Shown here piece by piece: positions 12,599-22,995 of a stretch of DNA of 64,000 nt. Position 1 is the first letter of the stretch; the number at the start of each line of letters is the position of its first letter. The notes beneath the pieces were generated by a model. The model saw only the letters and a list, made by a program, of their open reading frames with translations, made no database searches and was not told where the DNA came from. The DNA comes from Cytospora piceicola (taxonomy: Eukaryota > Ascomycota > Sordariomycetes > Diaporthales > Cytosporaceae), in contig JALQBC010000076.1 in the NCBI GenBank assembly GCA_023375675.1, positions 22,759 through 86,758 on the forward strand, written 5' to 3'. Made by a program: the position numbers and the translations under genes.

Positions 12599-12790
12599 TG
12601 GTGAAGCAGAATGGGGTATTAAAGTGTATTCATCGTAGGTCTGTCTGTTGTTGTTGTGTGTTAACTAACTAAAGGCCTTAAGGGCCTTGATGGCTAGGTT
12701 TTGGTGGGGCATCTGGCATTCTGCCGGGCGGTCAGGCCTAGCCGGCCGGCAGGCAGGCTAAAATGGCCTGCACCCTATTGCGCTACAGCA
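12599..12790 (-). repeat. LTR copy 1 (3' LTR in minus-strand reading)
   Basis: 192 bp, TG...CA ends. It contains short palindromes (AAGGCCTTAAGGGCCTT and a GCCGGC cluster). Preceded by GTTAA. Confidence 0.9.
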
Positions 12791-12974
12791 AGTGCCGGGC
12801 ACGCAAAAAGAGTGTGACGTCCTCGTCACAAGGTCACTAGTTCAATTCCCTGCTATACACCTTTTGTCTTTTTCCATTTCCGAACCAAATCTGTTCCCAG
12901 GCCAAATCGTTCATTTCCGATGAGTTTGATTGAATCAATCGAATCGATCAAACGTAACGGCTGGCTGGCAGCTG

Positions 12975-14114
12975 TCAAGGGACATAGGCATCGTCACCGC
13001 CATCGCCGTGGGGATCTGTATGGCCACTCGAATCACTGTAACTATCGTTCAATTGATCGCTTTGATCGTCGCCCTGATCGTCGCCTTGATCGTTCAATTG
13101 ATCGTCGCTTTGGTTGTCGCTTTGGTCGTCGCTCTGATTGTCGCTTTGGTTCAATTGAAGGCTGAGGGCATCGCCATCGCCCTCGTTGTCGCTCAATTGA
13201 ATGCTGTCACCATCGTGAAGGCTGAGGGCATCGCCATCGCTGTTGTCGCCCTCGTTGTCGCTCAATTGAATGCGAGGCTGTACGTGTCCCTCCTCTTTCA
13301 AATGACTAAACAGTCTGTTGCGCGAGTCGTAGGTTAAGCCGCAAGACCTGCAAGAATGTATAGAGGACAGGCTCGAAGAGGGACGGGAAGGGAGGGAAGC
13401 GGGTGGGACAGGCGGTCTCGAGGTTGGGGAGGATCTCGAGGAGGATCTCGAGGAGGGAGGACTCGAAGGGAGACTAAATGTACCAAATCTGGGTGTGATT
13501 TGTCTCGCAGGCTGTCTCTTGTGACCGCAAACGTTCGAATAGACGTGATCGAGAAGGGTGCGCCGTGATGTGAAGCCATCGCCACATTTGCGACACTTGA
13601 AATCAACAGCTTTGGGAAGGTTGTGATCGTGATCGGGAATGATAAGGTCGCGCAGTGCCCTGTGGGCGGTCTGGAAGCTGGCGATTTGGGTGCGAAGCCT
13701 AGCGTTTTCTTCAGTGAGGGAACCAACCTGTTGGCGAAGGCTGACGTTCTCGAGGAGGATGTCGTGAGGTTGAGGTTGAGGTTGAGGCTGAGGCTGTTGT
13801 GACTGTTTAAGGGCTTTCTGAAGGTCTGCGACCTGAGACTGAAGGTCTAGTATGTAAACCTGTGCTTTGAGTTCAGGGTTTTCGTCCAAAGCCTTCAGAA
13901 GGACTTTACAACCGTCACTATTAAACCAGTGGTGCCAGAGGGGGTTAGGTTCGTCCCTCTGGACGGTTGTACCACAGCAATCGCAGCAAGCTTCTTGGGA
14001 ATTATCGTAGGCGTAAGCATAGCGGGCGAGGTGTTCTGGCGAGGTTTCTAGGCCTTGAAAGGTCCAATCAGTGCCTTTGAAGGTGGCAAGGCAGGTGCGA
14101 TAGATTAAAGGCAT
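12975..14114 (-). CDS. C2H2 zinc-finger/coiled-coil protein encoded inside the LTR element
   Basis: One uninterrupted ORF of 379 residues, ATG at 14114. Visible parts in order: a Cys/His cluster (C43, C44, C46, C47, H61, H62, C69) that could bind zinc; a heptad-like Leu/Gln segment at about 80-160 interrupted by a (PQ)n run at 108-117; a C2H2-like finger at 174-198 (C174, C177, H190, C196/H198); a Ser/Pro/Arg-rich linker at 205-250; a second C2H2 finger at 255-277 (C255, C258, H271, H277); and an acidic tail of SDNQSDDQ-type repeats to the end. This suggests a nucleic-acid-binding protein. It could be a highly altered Gag-like protein or a captured host gene; neither is proven. It shows no RIP damage. 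Codon use and the intact frame support real coding capacity. Confidence 0.75.
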   Translation of the reverse strand: MPLIYRTCLATFKGTDWTFQGLETSPEHLARYAYAYDNSQEACCDCCGTTVQRDEPNPLWHHWFNSDGCKVLLKALDENPELKAQVYILDLQSQVADLQKALKQSQQPQPQPQPQPHDILLENVSLRQQVGSLTEENARLRTQIASFQTAHRALRDLIIPDHDHNLPKAVDFKCRKCGDGFTSRRTLLDHVYSNVCGHKRQPARQITPRFGTFSLPSSPPSSRSSSRSSPTSRPPVPPASLPSRPSSSLSSIHSCRSCGLTYDSRNRLFSHLKEEGHVQPRIQLSDNEGDNSDGDALSLHDGDSIQLSDNEGDGDALSLQLNQSDNQSDDQSDNQSDDQLNDQGDDQGDDQSDQLNDSYSDSSGHTDPHGDGGDDAYVP

Positions 14115-14306
14115 CGCGAGAGAGACTGGGCCAGCAAAGGCGTCCCTGATTGAATGGTTGTGGTGGTTTTGGTGATGGCGATCGGCCGTCTGGTGGGGGG
14201 TCTGGTGGGGGGTAAATTTGGTGCCTGAATTGGCGAATCTGGTCGTTTTGACACGAAAATAGTATCGTTCGAATGCTCAGAATGAGGGCATCGTGGTCGA
14301 ATAGAT

Positions 14307-14324
14307 CTTAAATTGTAGCTACCA
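14307..14324 (-). promoter_or_regulatory. Candidate primer-binding site
   Basis: On the minus strand, two bases after the 5' LTR, the sequence reads TGGTAGCTACAATTTAAG. A TGG start at this place is what annealing to a tRNA 3' CCA end requires. The matching tRNA was not identified. Confidence 0.4.
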
Positions 14325-14326
14325 TT

Positions 14327-14518
14327 TGGTGAAGCAGAATGGGGTATTGAAGTGTATTCATCGTAGGTCTGTCTGTTGTTGTTGTGTGTTAACTAACTAA
14401 AGGCCTTAAGGGCCTTGATGGCTAGGTTTTGGTGGGGCATCTGGCATTCTGCCGGGCGGTCAGGCCTAGCCGGCCGGCAGGCAGGCTAAAATGGCCTGCA
14501 CCCTATTGCGCTACAGCA
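14327..14518 (-). repeat. LTR copy 2 (5' LTR in minus-strand reading)
   Basis: 192 bp, nearly identical to 12599-12790 (one difference seen, AAAGTG versus GAAGTG). Followed by GTTAA. It would contain the promoter for the minus-strand ORF. Confidence 0.9.
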
Positions 14519-17500
14519 GTTAAAGTCGATAAAATCGTTACCGAAAAAGGTAGCGAAAAAGACAGCCCTTTTTACCTTTACCTGTTTAAGGTATTATTAA
14601 GTATAAACTCGAAAAAGGCTAATTTATAGAAGTATTTAGGTAAATACTTTCCTACGGCTTCGAATATAGTTATTTAAAATTTAACCGACTTTAAGATTAC
14701 TTTATACTACTTTAAAAAGGCTTTAAATATTTTATATAACAACTACTAAAAGATAATCTAAAAGAGAATAGACGACCGGGTATATATATATTCTATTTCG
14801 GGGTATATAAAGCTAAACTAATATATTTATAAGATTTTAAACAACTACTTATTTTTAAAACTATTTTTAAGTAAAGAATTATAAAAAAGAAGCTAAACGT
14901 TTTTATTCGTTAGCTTTAATATTCGGCTATTTTTAGTTATATTTTTATAGATATACCCGGTAATAATTATAAAAAGTATACTACTTATATAAGCTTATAT
15001 AGTAAAAGACTTTAACGTGATTATATATACAACGATAGTAACGTCTTTCGAAACGTATATATTAATTATTAGTTTAAGTCGAATAGATTTAGCTATAGTT
15101 ACCGAAGTACATTAATAGTTAAGTATATATAAGTCTATATAAAGTTATTAATATATATATAGTTAAAAATAAAGATAAGGTAACTTTTAAAGCTTTTTAA
15201 AAGATAAAAAAGCGTAGTTAAGGCTATATAAACGCAATCGATCTTATTTAAAAAGGTTTTATTAAAAAGAAAACGATAACCGGTATATTTAGCTTTATAA
15301 AGCTTAGCTTAAGCTTAAACTATAGCTTTATAGCTTTTAACACCTTTATATATATTAGTTCTACTAAGTATAACACTAATAATAACTTATATAGCCGTTA
15401 ATATACTTAAATATTTTCGTTTTAAGTTAAATAAACTACTATAAAAGTATTAACTCTTTTTTAGTTTAAGATTTAGTTTAAGCTAGCTATATACTACCGG
15501 GATATATTTATAAATAAAGCTTTTAACTAAATATAAGCTGTATTTATATATATAGGTCTATACGCTAGTATATATTCGTATTTTAGTTTAATAGCTGTAA
15601 ATAAAAAGGTTTTATATTTATTAGGGTTTTATAGTATAACTAAGCTATTACTACTACTAAACGTCCGAATATATACCTTTCCGGGTATATATAGCTAATA
15701 AATAAACGTAGTCGGCTTAGTTTATAAGCGTTTTTATTTTTCTACTACTTTTTAAGCTAGTATATATAGGTTCCCGGCTAAGTTAGATAGTTAACTCCGT
15801 ATATAGGCTTATATAAGCCTATATATAACGGTTATAGTTTAATAGTTTATAAAGTTATTTAACCTGTCTTTATTTGTAGATATATAGGTTAAAACGGCGG
15901 TATACTTATATTTTTATAAACAATACCTTTTTAATATAACGTATTTAGTAATTTTAAATAGTTTTCGGAAGTATATACCGGATTAAGTTAGTATATAATT
16001 AAAAAAGGCTATTTTAGCTTAAAAAACTTTAATCGTTTTAAACTATTTATAATTACCTTTTTTTTATATTTACTTATAACTAATTACCCTTTCTTTATTT
16101 TTACTTATAATTAATTATTATTTTTTATAGCTATACGCTTTACTTTAAGCTTATACGTTTTTAAACAGCTTTATACTTATATAATTTTATATAATTTATT
16201 ATACCTTATTTAACGGCTTTTTTTAAACAGTATTATACGTTAGTTAAATAACGCTTTAAAAAAAGTAAATTTATTTTATCTATTTAAGATAAGCTTATAT
16301 AGCGGTTTCAAATTACTAGTAAAGAACGTACGCTTTATAACTATATTAAAAAATAGTTATTAAAACCGGTTTAAAGCTATACTATTTTAAATATAGCTTT
16401 ATATTAACATATTATTAAACTTTAGTTTAAACTTAAGTTATTAAATAAATAAATACTTAAAACATTTATTATAAAAAAGAACTAGCCGGTAATAATAACC
16501 GGTATTATACGTTTATAGCGAAAGATATATATCTTCCGACAGCGTAATAACGAACAGATTATAAATACTTAAGCTTATTTATATACGTTTTTTAAAAATA
16601 AGTAGTTTATCGAAAACCTTATTATACGAATAAAAAAGAATATACTATATATATACCTTCGATAGCGTATAGTCGATATTCTTCGGGATATATTATTTTA
16701 AGTTTACTTTAAATTTTATTAAAAAAACTTCGATTTCTATTATAATAAAGCGTATTAGCGTTATAGTAGCTAGATATATTATAGTCCGAACTTTATATAG
16801 TTAATCGATAGCTATATAAAGCTATTTAAGTTCGGTATTAAATATTACGTTAATATTAATACTTATTCGAGGTATATAATATAGTTTTACTATAATGTTT
16901 TTATTAAAATAGCTTAAAACGTATTTACCTAATACGTATATATTATCGAATAGTATAAGTATATATTTTTATTAATTTATATAAACTACGGTTAAGAAAT
17001 ATTATTAATTACTAAAGCTTATTACTACTTATTACTTAATACCGACTTTATAAAACAACTTTAAAAGCTTTATATAGTTTTACGTTTAAACTATTACTAT
17101 ATATTACTTTTCGGTAATCGAAAAGTGTTTACTATCCCGATTTATATAGCCTTAAGTAAGAATAAAAACGTATATAAGCCTAATTCCGGCTTTACTAATA
17201 TAGTAAATAGTAATAATAATAATAAGACCGAGCTTATATATAGTATACCGGATTTAACTTTCCGTTAATATTAAATATATAGTAAAAGCTTATATAACGT
17301 TAAGATTAAACGTTAGTAAAAAAGTTTAAATAAAGGTTATATAAAGTTTTAAAAAGTAAGTTTATCTATATATAAGTTTATACTATATTCGCTAATACTT
17401 ATACTTAAAATTTCTTTAAATAACTTAAGGTATTAAAAATATAAGATAAATACGATTTTATAAATAAAGTTACTTTTCTTTATATATATATACCCCGGAT

Positions 17501-18289
17501 TTACTATAAGTTTACTAAGTTTATATATCTTTAAAATATTTATTATATTAAGAAACAGAAGTTAAAACTATACGTTATACTTAAAAAGCTTTAAGTTCTT
17601 TACTACCTTCTTAATACAGATAAGGTTAAAAATTACTAGGTTTAAGTATTAAAGTATATTTTTAAAGAGTTAATAAACTTAGTTAGATATAACGATATTA
17701 ACTTAAATATTTACTTATTCGAGTTAACGATAGCTATATATAAAAGTATAGTTAATTTAATTAATAGTATATTTATTTATTTTACTTCTAAGATTTATAT
17801 ATAACCGTATATTTATAAGTATAACTAGCTTAAGTAAAAACTACGATCGTATATTAATAAAAGGTATTAACTGTCGGTATATCTTTTCGATTTATATACT
17901 AGTAGCTTTATATATTTATAAATATAGCTATAGTAAAGAGGTATTAATACAGATAACCTTAATATCGAATCGGATATAGAAACAGATATTAAGATTATAT
18001 AAAAGAAAATAAAAAAAGATATATTTAAGTTATATTATTTATACGGTATTTTATTAATACTATATACTATTTACTAAGTTTATTCGGCTTTAGTTAAATT
18101 ATATAAACTATTTTTAATTTTTAAAAAGTTTTTAAAACGTTTAACTTTATATATATTTATATTAAACGGAACTATACTAATTAAATAAAAGCGTTTTTTT
18201 AAAGTAGTTTATATAATATTATTAATATATACTTATATAATTTCGTATTTACTAATATACCTTTTTATTATTAGTAACTGTTTTTAATA

Positions 18290-18640
18290 TAATATAACTA
18301 AGTATCTGTTAGTTTTATTCTAGCTTAGCTATAATATAACTAAGTAATTACTATACCTGTTCCGGCTCGGCCGTAGTACGATTAAATACCTACTAGTTTT
18401 ATTCCGGCTTAGCCGTAGTATAACTAAGTAACTATTAGTTTTATTTCGGCTCGGCTATAGTATAATTAGATTTCTATTATACTTATTTAAGCTTAAGCTT
18501 TATACTTAGTTTACGTTTAGCTTTAAGTTAAAGCTTAACTTTTATACTAAGTTTATATTTAGCTTTAAGTTAAAGCTTAATTTTTATACTTAACTTATAT
18601 TTAGCTTTAAGTTAAAGCTTAACTTTTATATTCGGCTAAC
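18290..18640. repeat. Two subterminal tandem repeat arrays near the right TIR
   Basis: At 18290-18480 a unit of about 60 bp with the cores TTCCGGCTTAGCCGTAGTA and TAACTAAGTA recurs about three times. At about 18498-18630 a unit of about 43 bp with the core AGCTTTAAGTTAAAGCTTAA recurs three times. That core is itself palindromic. Together with the left-end 31-bp repeats they form the only structure still legible in the degraded interior. Confidence 0.7.
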
Positions 18641-19967
18641 GTTTAACCTCGACCGAACTTATAAGCTTATTATTATCGGAAGGGTAATATTTATTATCGT
18701 TAAAAGGATTATTATAAAAAGGATTATTTATATCTTTTTCTTTAATTAAAGGTAGGCCGAGCAGATTAGGCTTTTTTAGAGCTATTAAGTCTATAAATAT
18801 ATTCGTATTTTAGTATACTAGTCTTTATATATATAAAGTTTTATAACTATTTTTATCTTTATCCGAACTAGGTTAAGCTTTATCTTTTATATATATATAA
18901 ACGATAATATAACTATATTACCTTTACCTTTTTTTATATAAACAGCTACTATACCTTTCTATATAGTTTTAACCTTAGATAATAATAACGTAATATCTAT
19001 TATAGTTAAAGACTACTCGGTTATAGCCGATATAATTAGTTTCTACTTTAATAAAAGTAAATCTATAAGTATACCTTTACGTATAAGAAGGTTTCGAATA
19101 AAAGCTTTATATAAAATATATTTAATATTAAGAAAGAATAATTAAGCTAGTAAAACTTTAGCCTTATAAGTTTTATAAAACTTCGAAATAATTTACCTAT
19201 ATAACTTTATAGGTTTTTATTTTTTTAATTATAATATAACTATAATTAAAGCCGAAGTAGTTTTTTTTATAATATACGTTTTTTTTTTATTATAGTACCG
19301 GTTTTAAATAACAGTTTCTATATAATCGCTAAAACTTTTCTTTATAGCATTTATAAATAAAATATTATATAGGTTTTATAATAGCTTAGTTATAAGTATA
19401 CTACTTATAGTTAAAGTTATACTTAATCGTTAAACGAAAATCTTCGACGATAAGGTAAAGATAGCTATTATACCTAGTTATTATATATTATATAAAAATA
19501 AAGATATTCGAAGTAAAGTAGTAAAGTTAATAAAGAAAGGTTTACTCGACGATAGAAAAGGTAGTTTATAGTCGAGATATATAACCTATTTCGGATATTT
19601 ATTTTTAATATTTATATAAAGGTTTTATATAATTAAATAATAAAGAACTAACTTATCTCGACGAAAAGATATATTAAAAGTTTTTTATACTTAAACGTAT
19701 AAAGGTAAACGTTATAAACGACGTGCGATAATAGATAATATAAAGATAATAATACTTAAATAAGCTTAAGCGAAGATAAACGAAGATATAAATAAATAAA
19801 AGAGAAAGAAAAAAAGGATAATAATATAATTTTATCTTTATATTTAAATATAGTAAACTATATATAGCTATATAGGCTATAGCATTATTGTATAGGGCTT
19901 ATATATATACGGTATATTACTTAAACCTGTATAAGCAGACCTGTTTAAGGGCGTAAACTTATTAACT

Positions 19968-20007
19968 AAAACCCGTTTTCGCAGAGAAGCACCTGTCGCG
20001 CACTATA
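19968..20007 (-). repeat. Right terminal inverted repeat (40 bp)
   Basis: Ends CGCACTATA and is the exact reverse complement of 11922-11961. Followed by GTACC at 20008-20012. Confidence 0.92.
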
Positions 20008-20012
20008 GTACC

Positions 20013-22266
20013 GGTCCTTAGGGCTGTCGGACACCTGGCAGCGCTTGGCGTTGAAATTATGACCGCCTAGACGGCACACACCATGTCGCTTATTCCGCAT
20101 AATTATATGCAATGTTTTGTGTCTATTTGGTGATGCTGACCTATCAGGGCTTCGAGGAGCATTTGGAGCTTTATATTACTCGCTATATATTGAACTTCGT
20201 TGTATTATGCCTCCTTTGAGGACTCAATAAAGAAAGAGAAGCATTGTGTGATCAGCGTGTAGTAATATAAACCACCTCTCATACACCAACTGTCAAAACA
20301 AGTGACGTCCAGATGCCGAAGTCCGGCAGAGTGGTGGTTCCGTCCGGGAGCATTCGGGCCAGCCGGGTTGCTGGCGGGCAGGATCAGGTCACGAACAACC
20401 CTCCGGCGACTCGCAGTCACAAAAGTCCGAAATGTCGGGGTCCCGGTGAAAGTGGATGGCGCGTTGCACCACGCCGCCGATGTATGTATCGACTGGGTTG
20501 GATTGAAAGTGGCACGGTGGGGTTGCCGGACAATACATAATATCATGGGCCACTTGCCTAAGCTACGGTACATACATATAGAAGACCACTTGGAGTGCGA
20601 CGTCGGTCGGGCGCACGCGCGTTGCGTTCCTGGTTCCTGGTTGGAATCGCATGTTTGAGGGTCACGAGGGGTCTAGAGGAGAAAGGAAGAGAAGGGGGAA
20701 AAACCTGGAAGCGAGTGTGATCAGTCGAGATTAAAAGATTGAAGGAGGGGGGGGGGGGTTTCTCTCGAGCGGCGATCAATGGTGATGAAGAAGTACCGAT
20801 CGTCGATGTGCGTGGTTTTAGAACGTCCCTGAACATCAGAGCTGGAACATCCTGCCGAAGATCGACCAGGTCCCTCGGAGGAGAAATGTCGGGGAATGGT
20901 CCAAGCAGCAGGACCCTGGAACGATACGACATGAGAGAATGGAGCTCCCCTGCTCTCGAGCTGGTCAGGAACGTCAGGTGTGAAATACATGATGATTCTC
21001 GACTATCCCAGTATGCGACGATGATCTGCCCACCTTGACGAATGCGACAATGTAACGCTTCCGTGATGAGCAGTCTCCGCCTTGAAAAGGGACACGCATC
21101 GTCGATATTCCTTCCTATGTGCCTGGAAATGACCTTCACTGGCACATACTCGCAAAGAGACGTCCTTGGCCTTGGGCTGCGATGACGGTGCTGTGGGCAT
21201 TTTTTATCAGGTTGGGGGGAAGCGGTTGAAAGCGGTTATTTGCTGGGGTCTAAAAGCTGTTGGCTTCACAATTTGTACAAATTACGGCCTAGTGTTGCAA
21301 AATCAACCTACCCCTGCTGCGCGCCTGCTATGTAGTGTAGTAGTGATAACAGTGTAATCCCCGAGAATACTGTCCTGTCCGTCTTGCATTTGGAGATCTC
21401 GCTTACTTTGATAAGTCTGTGCTTTCCTCAGACCGCCTGTCCTTGCAAATGGCCCAGTCGGATGGAAGGAAGTGACGTCGGCGACGCATTTCATCTCTCT
21501 TAAAAACACCCATATCCAAGCCCCTCAGCCCCTTCAGCCCCAGTGCCAATACTTTTTGGAACGGGACGGTTATCTGGTTCAAATTTTTTGAGAGGTAATT
21601 GTGGCTGCAGGCACACGAAGTCTGTGGGTTCCTGTCATCAAACATCTGCAGCCTCAGGACCAGAAGACTGCCACGAACCGAATATTGAATCCTGAGAGTG
21701 TAGTATCGCCACTGCATGTGATGGACTCCGAATGAGGAAGGTGTTCCTGGCAGTTGACTAGTTCCAGCTAGCGCGGCTCTCAACCCCTGAGATTGTGCCT
21801 GGCTAAGGCCTGCTAGACAAAGAGGCTAAGGCAGGGTACGATTGCGCGAAGTGGATCGCTATTTTTAACCTTGGTTGTTTGGCCCGCATACATTAAACTA
21901 CTTGGTACTTACAGTACTTCCAGGTCACTGGGCGCACCAGCCCAAGCTCTGTATGGTACCTAGCTATTTGCACAGGGTCCTGGAGGAGGAAACATAGCAA
22001 AAATATTTGGGGTTTGATATCAGCTAGCCATACGTGCGTGCTGGTCTCGAATGTGTTTGTCTCGTTCTATTTTTGAGAACCAGTCAAGTTCAGCTTTGTT
22101 GGGCACCGTCTACTTCGCCGCAGCGGCTACTCATCCATGCCAAAACGGAAGTTGTTTCGACGTCGAGGCCGGCTGAGGGTCATGCCAACCCAACCTGGCA
22201 GCCAACCACATCAGATCGGCACTCCAGGATTGTTAGCGCTCCGTGGAGAAAGGAGCGGCCGCGACC
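20013..22266. other. Intergenic, no secure gene
   Basis: Normal composition resumes directly after the TIR element. The longest open frame (minus strand, 21145-20558) lacks an ATG. A 65-codon ATG frame (21200-21003) overlaps it in another phase. I could not find an intron that joins them. They could be a decayed gene or chance. No domain is recognised. Confidence 0.5.
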
Positions 22267-22995
22267 TTAACCATCCAGTGCACTGTTCGCCAGTTCATCA
22301 GCTTCTCGGTTCTCCTCTCTGGGGACGTTCCAGAACTGGAAATGGAGACCTCCTTCGTCGCCATAGGTCATCTCATCGATCTTTCCGTGGATCTCTACAA
22401 GTTTGTCGAAATGCGCCACTGCACGGCCGTTGGATCGCAGCCCATCGTTCTCCATCCACCCCTCCATCCACATCGCCATAGCTTGACACAGATACTCCGA
22501 GTCGCACCGGATCTTGATATCCTGCAAGGTCATGTCCTGGTGGCTAAACTCACGGATGATATCGATAGCCCGTGACAGCGCCTCGATCTCGGCCCGGGAG
22601 CTCGTCTGAGGGAGCTCCGGACCGAGCAGGCCGCTGGAGTTGTACCGGGAGCCCGGGCCGAAGTAGACGCCCCAGGACGCACGCGCCGTCGGCTTCCCGT
22701 TGTCGCGACAGGCACCGTCGATGGACACGACCACGGTCATCCTGTCGACCTCGAGGGCGCTGGTGCGGGGGTGCAGCAGCCGGAGCTGGCGCACCTGCTT
22801 CGCGGTCGTGTACGTGAGGAGCTGCGGCTTCGGGACGCGGCGGTGCATCGGGCTGAAGTCGAGGACGAACAGGCGCTCGATGTCATCGCCGACGTCGTTG
22901 ACCGGACACCCGGCACCGGACAGGGAGTGCGGTGGGAATACGCCCCTCATGGTGGGTGCTACCGCGGGTGTGTTGGGAATTCGTAGACGTCTCAT
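22267..22995 (-). CDS. RNase H-like (type 1) domain protein
   Basis: Single-exon ORF of 242 residues, ATG at 22995, stop at 22267-22269. Residues from about 85 to 240 form an RNase H1-like fold with all four acidic catalytic positions in order: D93 in SIDGAC, E136 in SRAEIEAL, D165 in RCDSEYL and D233 in READELAN. Such enzymes cut the RNA strand of RNA:DNA hybrids. The first 85 residues carry no recognised hybrid-binding domain (the usual eukaryotic RNase H1 N-terminus), so this is probably one of the stand-alone RNase H-like proteins common in filamentous fungi and not the canonical RNase H1. No reverse transcriptase lies next to it, so it is not obviously part of a retroelement, though such an origin is possible. 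The frame is intact and GC-rich. Confidence 0.85.
   Translation of the reverse strand: MRRLRIPNTPAVAPTMRGVFPPHSLSGAGCPVNDVGDDIERLFVLDFSPMHRRVPKPQLLTYTTAKQVRQLRLLHPRTSALEVDRMTVVVSIDGACRDNGKPTARASWGVYFGPGSRYNSSGLLGPELPQTSSRAEIEALSRAIDIIREFSHQDMTLQDIKIRCDSEYLCQAMAMWMEGWMENDGLRSNGRAVAHFDKLVEIHGKIDEMTYGDEGGLHFQFWNVPREENREADELANSALDG

Larger units (their letters stand above)
12599..14518 (-). mobile_element. Non-autonomous LTR retrotransposon-like element carrying a zinc-finger ORF (1920 bp)
   Basis: Two 192-bp direct repeats (12599-12790 and 14327-14518) differ at one position by eye, begin TG and end CA, and are flanked by a GTTAA target duplication (12594-12598 and 14519-14523). The 1.5-kb interior has no reverse transcriptase, integrase or protease. 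Its only long ORF (12975-14114) is on the minus strand. Read on that strand, the 5' LTR is 14518-14327, a primer-binding-like TGGTAGCTAC starts two bases after it, and the ORF starts about 210 bases after the LTR. No clear polypurine tract is seen at the 3' LTR. The element has normal GC and no RIP, although it sits inside a RIP-destroyed element, so it arrived later. Its mobility would need enzymes supplied in trans. Confidence 0.85.
11922..20007. mobile_element. RIP-degraded TIR element, 8.1 kb (about 6.2 kb without the nested insertion)
   Basis: The ends are perfect 40-bp inverted repeats, and identical GTACC pentamers flank them (11917-11921 and 20008-20012), which reads as a 5-bp target duplication. 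The interior outside the nested LTR element is very AT-rich. CpA and TpG are nearly absent while CpG remains, the signature of RIP. No ORF of useful length survives, so the transposase family cannot be named. Short tandem repeats lie inside both ends (12097-12189 on the left; 18290-18640 on the right), as in large cut-and-paste elements with subterminal binding sites. An alternative reading with a TA target duplication (element 11924-20005) is possible, but it would leave the GTACC match as chance. Confidence 0.8.

Noticed and set aside
12815..12865. Functional tRNA gene beside LTR copy 1
   Set aside because: There is a B-box-like stretch and a T run but no proper T-stem pairing, A box or acceptor stem. 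At most a fragment.
11924..20005. TA target duplication (Tc1/mariner-like) for the large TIR element
   Set aside because: TA fits, but it would leave the identical GTACC on both outer sides unexplained. The 5-bp reading is preferred, not proven.
20558..21200. Possible two-frame gene on the minus strand near 21 kb
   Set aside because: The long frame has no ATG, the ATG frame is short, and no believable intron joins them. I left it as unproven; it could be a decayed gene.
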